Origin: Candidatus Delongbacteria bacterium
GTDB lineage: Bacteria > JAGOEH01
Direction of reading: 5' to 3'
DNA length: 9,159 nucleotides
Assembly (NCBI GenBank): GCA_017997825.1
Contig: JAGOEH010000119.1
Span: 1 to 9,159, forward strand
In this document: one piece after another, positions 1-6,448 of the stretch
How positions within the stretch are numbered: position 1 is the first letter of the stretch
Layout: every line of letters begins with the position of its first letter
Made by a program: the position numbers and the translations under genes
Notes under the pieces: generated by a model
Database searches by the model: none
What the model saw: the letters and a program-made list of their open reading frames with translations, nothing else
What the model was told of the DNA's origin: nothing

Positions 1-582
1 ATCTCCGTCCATATTCACAACAATGAACAAATCATCGATCGTATTAAAAAAACTCCTAAAATTATTCTCAGACTGTCTAAGCCTCTTCTGAAGAAGGTCC
101 CGCTCCATCGATGAAGATATAATACCCGAAACCGTCTTGAGCATCTCAAGTTCGATATCAGTCCATTTTCTTGACTGCACGCATTCAAGCCCGATGAACC
201 CTGTCATTTTATATTCCACAATCAGTGGATACACGATGATCGATAAAATATTCCGTGGAGCGAGGATATCAAAAAGGACAGAGGGCAATTCATTAATTTT
301 TTCCGAATAGATTCTCCCCTCTTTCTCGAGAATCCTCTTCCAGGAAGGGATAATTGGGTATAGTCCATTCAGCAGTTGATTGATCTGCGGCTTTATTCCT
401 GTATTACACCATTCGTAGACAGTCCCGGCAGCGGTTCCGCTTTCATTATCGGTAAAGACATAAACCCGGCTGACATCAAGATGCTTCCCTATAATTTTAA
501 GCACAGTATTCATCTGATTATCAAAATCATCGAGTTTAATAAAAGTCAGGGATATCTCAGAAAGCAATTCAATCGTTTTCAT
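1..582 (-). CDS. GAF-PAS sensory protein, N-terminal part (runs off left edge)
   Basis: The frame opens with ATG at 582 and is still open at base 1, giving 194 codons. Residues of about 3-165 look like a GAF domain: an N-terminal helix (LLSEISLTFIKLDDF), a core beta strand with VSRVYVFTDN, and the C-terminal GFIGLECVQS strand followed by helix WTDIELEMLKTV. A linker helix (about 165-178, MERDLLQKRLRQSE) leads into the start of a PAS domain, NFRSFFNTIDDLFIVV, cut by the window. Such N-termini belong to multi-domain histidine kinases or diguanylate cyclases of the cytoplasm; the output domain lies outside the window and cannot be named. No signal peptide or membrane segment is visible. An in-frame TAA lies two codons upstream, and the GAF domain starts almost at residue 1, so ATG 582 is the likely start although it lacks a Shine-Dalgarno sequence. 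Confidence 0.85.
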   Translation of the reverse strand, partial: MKTIELLSEISLTFIKLDDFDNQMNTVLKIIGKHLDVSRVYVFTDNESGTAAGTVYEWCNTGIKPQINQLLNGLYPIIPSWKRILEKEGRIYSEKINELPSVLFDILAPRNILSIIVYPLIVEYKMTGFIGLECVQSRKWTDIELEMLKTVSGIISSSMERDLLQKRLRQSENNFRSFFNTIDDLFIVVNMDGD

Positions 583-588
583 TGATTA

Positions 589-617
589 ATTATAATGATA
601 AAATAAATAAATGGCAA
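589..617 (-). promoter_or_regulatory. Sigma70-type promoter of the GAF-PAS gene, predicted leaderless
   Basis: Read on the minus strand, TTGCCA (612-617) is followed by a 17-bp spacer and a perfect TATAAT (589-594). The -10 box ends 6 nt before the ATG at 582. A usual start site 6-8 nt after the -10 would fall at or beside the A of the start codon, which matches the absence of a ribosome binding site. The region is AT-rich, so a chance match is possible. Confidence 0.55.
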
Positions 618-789
618 TTTTAAAAGAGTAAAAACGAAAACTCCAAAGAGAAAATCTTTTCATAGCTGCATTTTTCATGATTTTTTCCAACCGGTTCACT
701 ATGATCACTCCCCATGGTTCCGGGTATTGAAGATGACAGCGATCACGACTCTCCAACAGGGCAAATCAAGATGGACCATGGTGAATGTT

Positions 790-1689
790 TTATATCCTGA
801 TGACGGTTTTGAAAACGATCCGTGCGTTTCCGCTTACTTTCACCAATTCCGGTTCATCGTTCCGGCTATAGACATGAACCTTCATATAGCCTTTTCTCCC
901 GATCGCTTCACCCTGTTTTACCTGAAAGATGAATCCGGTTTCGCACTTTTCGATTCTGTTATAATGAGTGAGATAGGCTCCGAGCGGGCCATTGGCATTA
1001 CCGGTGACCGGATCCTCCATGATGCCGATGACCGGCGCGAACATCCGTCCGCTGGTCAGTATTCCGTCTTCCCGGGAGTCAAAGGTGAAGGTATAATATC
1101 CATTACATCCGATAATCCGGCTGAGGTTCGCTAATATCTCATTCTTGACGATCAGACGGTCCAGGGTATGTTTACTTTTAATAGGGATCATCACCTTGGA
1201 ATGGCCGGTAGACACGATTTGGATCGGAAGGCTGTCATCCAGATCGGAGTCGGACAGGCCCAATCCTTCAAGCAGACGGTCTTTTTCGTTGCCTTCGATG
1301 ATGGTGCCGAACACGATTCCGGCCTGAGTCATGACAATCCTCAGATCATCCTCCTCCGGGATCAGCTCGACCGGTAAAATTCCGGCTTTGGTCTTTTGGA
1401 TAATTCTCCCGATCGCCAGATTTTTTTCTTTCGCATAGATATAGTGAGCGGAAATGGTGGCGTGTCCGCAAATCGGGACTTCATGGGTCGGAGTAAAAAA
1501 CCTGACTTCAATATCAAAGTCCGGTGATGGGGTATGGATGATAAAAGCGGTTTCGGAATTATTAAGCTCTCGGGCTATTTTTTGCATCATGGTTACATCC
1601 AGTGAATCCGCATTAGGGACAACCCCGGCCGGGTTCCCTGAAAACAGTTCTTTGGTAAAAGCATCGACTTGATATACCGTTAGATCCAT
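790..1689 (-). CDS. PhzF-family isomerase (YddE-like)
   Basis: A 299-residue protein of the PhzF/YddE fold, two similar halves related to diaminopimelate epimerase. Seen in the sequence: the N-terminal motif GNPAGVV (18-24), SETAF (45-49) with Glu46 at the place of the catalytic acid of PhzF, CGHATISA (74-81), and the C-terminal signature MEDPVTGNANGPLG (224-237). Length agrees with the family (about 260-300). Known PhzF proteins isomerise a phenazine precursor, but most homologues occur outside phenazine operons and their substrates are unknown; no other phenazine gene is here. It begins 21 nt after the stop of the repeat lipoprotein, on the same strand, so the two are probably cotranscribed. 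The ATG at 1689 has only a weak AGG upstream. The family call is firm, the substrate is not. Confidence 0.93.
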   Translation of the reverse strand: MDLTVYQVDAFTKELFSGNPAGVVPNADSLDVTMMQKIARELNNSETAFIIHTPSPDFDIEVRFFTPTHEVPICGHATISAHYIYAKEKNLAIGRIIQKTKAGILPVELIPEEDDLRIVMTQAGIVFGTIIEGNEKDRLLEGLGLSDSDLDDSLPIQIVSTGHSKVMIPIKSKHTLDRLIVKNEILANLSRIIGCNGYYTFTFDSREDGILTSGRMFAPVIGIMEDPVTGNANGPLGAYLTHYNRIEKCETGFIFQVKQGEAIGRKGYMKVHVYSRNDEPELVKVSGNARIVFKTVIRI

Positions 1690-1710
1690 ATCCGTAACCT
1701 GCCATTCATT

Positions 1711-2910
1711 TTATGGTTGTTTTTCATATTTATATCTCAAAACGATTCCACTAAAGTTATGGTTGTTATTGTACGGAACGAAGTATAAATAATCTTTCAT
1801 TACTATCCCATATTTATATCCCTGAGCATTCAAACCATTGACATCTTTAGAATCAAAAGCGCTCCAGCTTTCATTCTCCTTAAATGACTTTCGGGTATCA
1901 TATCGTAATACATTAGCATGGAATAGTTCGTCCTGCTGATAGGGAACAAAATAGACATAATGTCCATCATAGAGGGCACCCACATAACCTATGGTATTTA
2001 ATGAATCGGTGTAGGAAGCATCATAACAATTCCAGCCGATCTCATTCGAAAAGGACAATTCGGTATCATATCGTAACACCCTGGTGTGCTGACCTCCGAT
2101 TCCTTCTTTATCTCTAAAGGGAACATAGTATACATATCGTCCGTCATATACGGCTCCCTTATACCCAACAGTTGATTCAGAATTTGTATTTCCCGCATCA
2201 TAACAATCCCAGCTCGACTTATTTTCAAATGGAAGGCTGGTATTATATCGCATCATCATGGCATGGAATTTTGCACCGGATTGATTGGCAAAAGGCACAT
2301 AGTAGATATACTTACCATCATAGGCACAACCATAATAGCCTTTGGCATTGGTGTTTTCAGCTACGACCATCGTATTAACGGCTTTCCAGCTGCTTTTATC
2401 CTTAAAATCTCCTTCCGTATCATATCGCAATGCATAGGGATTAGCACCATTTTGATCTCCATAAGGCACAAAATAGATATAGCGGTGATCATCATAAACC
2501 GCTCCATCATAACCCAGACTCATAAATCCGGAGGGAATTCCCTCTGTCGAGGCCGCATCAAATGCACTCCATGAGCTTTGATCCTTGAATTCACCGTTGG
2601 TATTATATCGAAGCACGTTAGCATGTCTGCCGTCATCGTTAATATAAGGTACAAAATAGACATAATTTTTGGCATACACAGCCCCGGCATATCCTTTAGT
2701 ATTGAGATTTTCAATACCACCGGCATCATAGACTTCAAAGCTGGTTATAGTCTTAAAATCAGCATCGGTATCGTATCGAAGAACCTGTCCATGAAATCCA
2801 TTAATATCTCTGCAAGGGGCAAAATAGATATATTTACCGTCATCTGCGGCTCCATAATAGCCTCCGGCACTCATAAACCCGCCTTCCCTACTTACATTAA
2901 AAGCCTCCCA
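1711..2910 (-). repeat. Seven tandem coding repeats of about 57 codons
   Basis: The lipoprotein body divides into seven units starting at aromatic positions (W/F + xxxD/N). Units 2-6 keep the order FDA or YDA, GYxGA, Y(V/I)YFVP or YYVP, a charged Gly/Asn loop, LRYDT or MRYNT, and FK/FE + SSW. Unit 1 is more divergent before its GYYGAADDG, and unit 7 ends the protein at VLRYKYEKQP. At DNA level the copies have diverged, so they are old and not prone to slippage. Confidence 0.85.
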
Positions 2911-3042
2911 TTGGACAGAATCCTTAAATCCATCAATAGTAGTAACAATAATGGTATCATCATCTGAGGAATTGTCAGAGCAAGTTGTCAAACTAAGAAT
3001 TACAATCATTACACCAATTATTAAGAATAAATCTCTTATCAT
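1711..3042 (-). CDS. Probable lipoprotein of seven tandem repeats, likely beta-propeller
   Basis: I do not recognise a named family. With the ATG at 3042 the protein has 443 residues and begins with a typical lipoprotein signal: Arg3, a hydrophobic core, then SLTTC with Cys21 as likely lipidated residue (Thr at -1 is unusual but tolerated in spirochaete-type lipoboxes). A Ser/Asp/Thr-rich linker follows. The rest is seven copies of about 57 residues, each carrying a core like GYxGAVYDGxYVYFVPY, then VLRYDT, then FKxxSSW. Seven four-strand units suggest a closed propeller on the outside of a membrane, used for binding rather than catalysis (inference). In-frame ATG 3054 and TTG 3075 are alternatives, but they put acidic residues before the signal core; a weak GGA stands 7 nt before ATG 3042. 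It lies between the protease and the PhzF gene in one tight run. Confidence 0.82.
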   Translation of the reverse strand: MIRDLFLIIGVMIVILSLTTCSDNSSDDDTIIVTTIDGFKDSVQWEAFNVSREGGFMSAGGYYGAADDGKYIYFAPCRDINGFHGQVLRYDTDADFKTITSFEVYDAGGIENLNTKGYAGAVYAKNYVYFVPYINDDGRHANVLRYNTNGEFKDQSSWSAFDAASTEGIPSGFMSLGYDGAVYDDHRYIYFVPYGDQNGANPYALRYDTEGDFKDKSSWKAVNTMVVAENTNAKGYYGCAYDGKYIYYVPFANQSGAKFHAMMMRYNTSLPFENKSSWDCYDAGNTNSESTVGYKGAVYDGRYVYYVPFRDKEGIGGQHTRVLRYDTELSFSNEIGWNCYDASYTDSLNTIGYVGALYDGHYVYFVPYQQDELFHANVLRYDTRKSFKENESWSAFDSKDVNGLNAQGYKYGIVMKDYLYFVPYNNNHNFSGIVLRYKYEKQP

Positions 3043-3096
3043 TTCGTCATCCATTCGTTTTTCGAAAATTTTCAACTCACATCAGGAAGTTACAAT

Positions 3097-3795
3097 TTAT
3101 TCATCCTTGAGGAACCGGTTCTGAATTATTTTTATATTCAGTCGCTCAGTCCCCCTTTCTACTCTTAGCATGAGATGATCGGCGGCATCCAGGTATACTT
3201 GGCGTGCCCGGTGATCCATCCGGGTCACCGGAATCGTATCAATCTCGATGATTTTGTCATCGATCCGCAACCCGCTTTTCTCTGCCTGCGAATGCTCGAA
3301 GAAACCGGAAACAACCCATGCGCCCAATGTTTTACTCCTGTCGACCGATGAGAATCCCAGCTTCGAAAACGTAAAATCATTCGAGAATGTATCATTCGGT
3401 TTGATACAGAGACAAGGGGTTTTGAAATCAATCATCACATCGAATCGATCCAGAATTTTATTACCCAAAAGTCCCGCATTGATAGCCGAGGAAAGCGATC
3501 CGCTTTGATCGGTGCTGTATTCGGCTTCAAAATGCTTTAATTTATATCCGCCGATATCGATGGATGTTGCGACAAAAGCATAGCTTTCCGATTCTCCGCC
3601 AACGCCCCGGTATTTGGTATAGTACCTCACTTTATCGGCAATGACTTTATTTAGGTTATACTTTGACGCGGCCGGACTGGTCAGCGCAATGGTGCCGGCA
3701 CAGCCCAAATCGATCATGAACAATTCTGAAATTGAAAGCGTATCATTGATGGTAAGCGTTGCAGGTATGTATAACCTATTCTTTATTTTCCGACA
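3097..3795 (-). pseudogene. C-terminal half of interrupted tandem aspartic protease: second retropepsin-like domain plus PDZ
   Basis: This is the continuation, in the same frame, of the gene at 3796-4296 beyond its TAG. Right after the stop come NRLYIPATLTIND, the first strands of a second retropepsin-like domain, then FMIDLGCAG, GLLGNKILDRFDVMIDF and a C-terminal PDZ domain with GAWVVSGFFEHSQAEKSGL and DDKIIEID. No ATG, GTG or TTG lies between the stop and the middle of this domain; the first possible start, TTG 3723, would remove its first strands, and no ribosome binding site or signal peptide is present. It therefore looks like the severed half of one 399-residue protein. The active-site triplet is DLG, not DTG, so this lobe may be catalytically weak even if made. 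Readthrough of the TAG is the alternative to a pseudogene. Confidence 0.8.
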
Positions 3796-4296
3796 CTAAA
3801 TTTTAGCATAGTGGCCTAACGATAGGGAATCGATTTTGTCATGAATTTTCATATAATTCCGCGCATAGTTGATTTCCAGTATTTTTTGTGAAAAATAGTC
3901 CTGACCGATGATCCCATCGGCAAAATCCCCCACAATCGGCTTTAAGCTTATCACCGGTACCGATTGGGTTCGATAATTCAGACTATGGAAATCAAATTGT
4001 ACAGGATTCATGATCACTTTGACCTTTTGAAGCTCTTTTCCTGCTCCGGGAACTCGTGCCGTTATAATGGAATCGTATTTCAGATTGCCGGCAGCATAAA
4101 ACAAAGAATCAAAATAGAGATTATCAGCCCCGGTATCCACAATAAAATGACCCTTCACATCGTTGACCGATCCATCGATATAGATATGCCCCCGATAATC
4201 GATCGGGATTATCTTGTATTTGTGGCTGGTGTTTTCTTGACCGAAATTTAAAGAACAACAAATCGAGAGGAATACAATGAAACCTATTTTTTTCAT
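3796..4296 (-). CDS. Secreted retropepsin-like aspartyl protease domain protein (N-terminal half of stop-interrupted gene)
   Basis: The 166-residue product starts with a signal peptide (KK at 2-3, hydrophobic IGFIVFLSI, then CCSLNFGQ), so it is exported; CC at 13-14 could also be a lipobox, less likely. A retropepsin fold follows: strand GHIYIDGSVND, active-site FIVDTGAD with Asp54-Thr55-Gly56, and the hydrophobic-hydrophobic-Gly motif DGIIGQDYF (127-135) before the closing strand ILEINY. A purine-rich GGGGAAA precedes ATG 4296. Families with this layout, common in Bacteroidota, carry two such domains plus a C-terminal PDZ; here a TAG after residue 166 stops translation between the two domains and the rest follows in frame to 3097. 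Since retropepsins work as homodimers, the short form could still be active. Substrates are unknown. Confidence 0.85.
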   Translation of the reverse strand: MKKIGFIVFLSICCSLNFGQENTSHKYKIIPIDYRGHIYIDGSVNDVKGHFIVDTGADNLYFDSLFYAAGNLKYDSIITARVPGAGKELQKVKVIMNPVQFDFHSLNYRTQSVPVISLKPIVGDFADGIIGQDYFSQKILEINYARNYMKIHDKIDSLSLGHYAKI

Positions 4297-4434
4297 TTTC
4301 CCCGATCCCTATCCAATGAAAGGTAGCTGATTGTTTTTACACCCTGTCTCGGATCAGTTTTATGGGATATTGAAGCGACAAAAAAAAGCGGTTATGGTCT
4401 TGATTCGGACATTACATCCATGAAATCTCTTGAA

Positions 4435-4950
4435 CTATGACCGGCGATTCGACGTTCCATAATCCCGGATAAAGGCCTCGGTATCATCTATAAAGGAACG
4501 GACTTGGTTGGCGATGATGGTCACAACCCCGTTTTTATTGCTAAAATCATCAATCCCCTTGATAGTGATATCAATAATGGCATCGGTATTTTCATCATTT
4601 TCAACCGGTTTGTATTTTTTCCATGATGAGCGGGTAATGATATCAATAAATTCTTTTCTTTTTTGCCGATTGACAGCCGAGAGCCAGATCTCGAATTGAA
4701 ACGACGAATAATTGAAAACGACGGCGATCTTTAGCCCATTCACCTTCAATACTTCAGTCGTGACGGGCAGATAGCTCATATCAAGGTACCCGTGATACAG
4801 GGAATGGGTGCTGATCGTTTTGTCCTGACCCTCTTTGAATTGATTGACCACGTCGGAAAATATTTCAAAAATATAGCGATAGGCCTTTTGGATCCGGCCA
4901 TGGTTCAGATGTCTTTTAAAATCATCCATCATATCATTGATGTTTTCCAT
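4435..4950 (-). CDS. Uncharacterised cytoplasmic protein, probably DUF7000 family
   Basis: A 171-residue protein without signal peptide or membrane segment. It has an N-terminal helical part (DFKRHLNHGRIQKAYRYIFE), a central SLYHGYLDMSYLPVT, a strand pair LKIAVVFNYSSFQFEIWL, and then KKEFIDIITRSSWKKY-type helix and a helical C-terminus with DIIANQ-like hydrophobic pattern ending NRRS. The order helix, GYxDMxY, LKIAxVFxxxxFEIWL, W-x-KY matches my memory of DUF7000 proteins of Firmicutes and other anaerobes; that name should be verified. No biochemical role is known to me. GAAGGCGGG stands just before ATG 4950 as a ribosome binding site. It ends 138 nt before the protease gene, so whether they share a transcript is unclear. 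The stop is TAG, which shows that TAG serves as a normal terminator in this genome. Confidence 0.8.
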   Translation of the reverse strand: MENINDMMDDFKRHLNHGRIQKAYRYIFEIFSDVVNQFKEGQDKTISTHSLYHGYLDMSYLPVTTEVLKVNGLKIAVVFNYSSFQFEIWLSAVNRQKRKEFIDIITRSSWKKYKPVENDENTDAIIDITIKGIDDFSNKNGVVTIIANQVRSFIDDTEAFIRDYGTSNRRS

Positions 4951-5024
4951 AACCCGCCTTCATAATTTTAGGTGGTTGACAATAGAGCATTACGGAGAAG
5001 GAGATTGTTTTCCTCGACCTGAAG

Positions 5025-5037
5025 TTCAACAGTTGAA
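5025..5037. promoter_or_regulatory. Perfect 6+1+6 palindrome TTCAACAGTTGAA, possible operator
   Basis: The arms TTCAAC and GTTGAA match exactly around one central base. It lies 75-87 nt upstream of the start of the gene at 4950, where an operator could sit, but no regulator or clear promoter boxes are visible next to it. A chance palindrome cannot be excluded. Confidence 0.25.
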
Positions 5038-5175
5038 AAATTGATCTGTTTTATAGACAAGCGATCACAAGATCGAAAATTCTTCTTGGCACTGCAGATG
5101 GCATACTATTTGTGTCTCATATATTGACAATGATAAGACATTAAACACATAATACATATTTGATAAGACTCAAAA

Positions 5176-5322
5176 CTATGTCTTCCTTGCCAAGAACCAA
5201 TTCCGGTCTTCAGTGAATCCATCTTCGAATAAACCCAATCCTTTAACCTTAACTTGTATCCGGGAATCATAGAGTAATTTCTGTTCATATTCCTTCAAAA
5301 ACAATAGTCTTGACAAATCCAT
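5176..5322 (-). other. Short reading frame of 48 codons, possible gene fragment
   Basis: ATG 5322 to TAG 5176 encodes a fairly protein-like string with EYEQKLLYDSRIQVKVKGLG and LFEDGFTEDRNWFLARKT. It lies one base out of frame with the 30-codon frame that overlaps the end of darG, so both could be pieces of one small gene split by an indel. It has no ribosome binding site of its own. I do not recognise the product. Confidence 0.25.
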
Positions 5323-5377
5323 CGGTTTTAATTAATCTGGAGATAGTTACTTTGTCAATAGTATCAGCATACGTCAT
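5285..5377 (-). CDS. Possible 30-residue ORF coupled to darG by ATGA overlap
   Basis: The stop of darG and a new ATG share the sequence ATGA (ATG 5377-5375, TGA 5376-5374), the usual arrangement for translational coupling. The frame reads MTYADTIDKVTISRLIKTDG, then FVKTIVFEGI and stops. Its amphipathic, plausible composition and the overlap speak for a real start; the very short length speaks for truncation by a frameshift, since a protein-like frame continues one base out of register (5176-5322). Function unknown. Confidence 0.3.
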   Translation of the reverse strand: MTYADTIDKVTISRLIKTDGFVKTIVFEGI

Positions 5378-6432
5378 TGAGTATAATCCTGTCCATCAAA
5401 TTTTATCCATCCTTTTTTACAAAGAACAGTATATGCCAACTCAATCTGTCTTTCATTGAACTGCCGTTTGCGATCATTCCAGCGATAAATTGAATCAATT
5501 ATTTGTTCAATACCATGGGAATTTTCTTTGGTTACAACCCAATGAACTGTCGCCAATAACTCCATTCCAAAGGGAGACTCAAAACCTTCAACTAGATTTG
5601 AGACCCGATCAAAATGTTTTTTTGTCTGCAGGTGGTTATTCAAAAATTGAGACGCATTTTCATATGCTCCCTGAACAAGTTCTAAATGCTTATCAGGATT
5701 ATCCCCGCCGTCAGCATATCCAGAAAAAAGGTATCCCTCAATGGCATGTAAAACATGGCTTAGGTTTTCTGCATAGGGCCCATAAACCGCTTTAGTGAAT
5801 CTAAGTCTCAGATTCTCACCACTTTCCTGTAAAAAGTATATTAGTTTATGTACTTCCAATAAAGTAATAAACGGATCAAGAAGTCCTGATAAATAACGAT
5901 GAACCAGTTCAACCAAAGCGGCTCTTCCTGGTGTCATTTTAGGTATTTTATTGTTCTTCATTTTCTCCAAATTGGGAGCTCCCTTGGGTTCAAAAACAGT
6001 AATATCGATGTCTGTAAACCCGGCCAGAAAAAATTCGATTCTTTTTCGAACCTTATTCCAATCAAGTCCACCTAAACCGCAACCCAAAGGGGGAAGAGCG
6101 ATAGATTTTATACTATATTTTTTTATCACATGTATTAAATCCTCCAGTCCGGAATCAATATCTTCATACCGGCTTACCCCACGCCAATGGCGTTTGGTCG
6201 GGAAATTTACAATATACTTTGGATTAGTAAGATTACCAGTCTCATATACAAACATTTTACCTGGAACCACATCCTCTTGTTTACAGGCTTTTTCATATAC
6301 TTTATAATTATCCGGAAAATGCTTTTTGAATTGTAGCGCTATACCACGCCCCATAATTCCCACACAGTTTACGGTGTTAACAAGTGCTTCTACATCTTCA
6401 GAAAGCAGATCTCCAATTTTATAGACAATCAT
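5374..6432 (-). CDS. darG: DarG-type antitoxin: macrodomain DNA ADP-ribosyl glycohydrolase with C-terminal toxin-binding domain
   Basis: In known DarTG systems DarT ADP-ribosylates thymidines in single-stranded DNA; the DarG macrodomain removes the modification and its C-terminal domain sequesters the toxin. The 352-residue product has full length. Macrodomain, about 1-155: EALVNTVNCVGIMGRGIALQ (15-34), NFPTKRHWRG with Lys80 at the number of the catalytic lysine of Thermus DarG, and IALPPLGCGLGGLDW (111-125). After a short linker a helical domain (about 168-352) carries VHKLIYFLQ and AVYGPYAENLSHVL, which resembles SocA/Panacea-type antitoxin domains. ATG 6432 has a perfect AAGGAG 6 nt upstream and starts 16 nt after the original end of the darT remnant, so the two formed an operon. 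The gene itself shows no damage. In the absence of a working DarT it may give protection against DarT enzymes from phages or rivals (inference). Confidence 0.93.
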   Translation of the reverse strand: MIVYKIGDLLSEDVEALVNTVNCVGIMGRGIALQFKKHFPDNYKVYEKACKQEDVVPGKMFVYETGNLTNPKYIVNFPTKRHWRGVSRYEDIDSGLEDLIHVIKKYSIKSIALPPLGCGLGGLDWNKVRKRIEFFLAGFTDIDITVFEPKGAPNLEKMKNNKIPKMTPGRAALVELVHRYLSGLLDPFITLLEVHKLIYFLQESGENLRLRFTKAVYGPYAENLSHVLHAIEGYLFSGYADGGDNPDKHLELVQGAYENASQFLNNHLQTKKHFDRVSNLVEGFESPFGMELLATVHWVVTKENSHGIEQIIDSIYRWNDRKRQFNERQIELAYTVLCKKGWIKFDGQDYTQ

Positions 6433-6438
6433 ATACTA

Positions 6439-6444
6439 CTCCTT
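6439..6444 (-). promoter_or_regulatory. Ribosome binding site of darG
   Basis: AAGGAG lies 6 nt before ATG 6432, an optimal Shine-Dalgarno sequence and the strongest in the window. It fixes the darG start and suggests that the antitoxin is translated efficiently by itself even though the toxin frame upstream is broken. Confidence 0.8.
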
Positions 6445-6448
6445 ATGA

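Larger units (their letters stand above)
4951..5373. other. 423-base stretch without a convincing full gene
   Basis: Between darG and the DUF gene lie only short, mutually overlapping minus-strand reading frames (described separately), the perfect palindrome at 5025-5037, an inverted repeat CGATC-acaa-GATCG at 5062-5075, and a 9-bp direct repeat TGATAAGAC at 5131 and 5161. There is no clear terminator with a T-run for darG. A 60-codon frame at 5106-5288 overlaps the others and has poor protein-like composition; I do not call it. Confidence 0.6.

Noticed and set aside
583-789. Small gene or terminator between the PhzF and GAF-PAS genes
   Set aside because: Only very short minus frames (25 and 34 codons) without ribosome binding sites, and no GC-rich hairpin followed by a T-run.
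727-1672. Plus-strand reading frames across the PhzF gene (727-1134, 1145-1327, 1168-1377, 1454-1672)
   Set aside because: They lie opposite a clear PhzF coding sequence with all family motifs and have no recognisable features of their own.
1998-2967. Plus- and minus-strand frames inside the repeat lipoprotein gene
   Set aside because: Shadows of the seven-fold repeat; repeated coding DNA keeps other frames open periodically.
5106-5288. 60-codon minus-strand ORF starting ATGA-fashion at 5288
   Set aside because: Ribosome binding site too close (2 nt spacer), Cys/His/Met-rich unlikely composition, and it overlaps a more protein-like frame (5176-5322).
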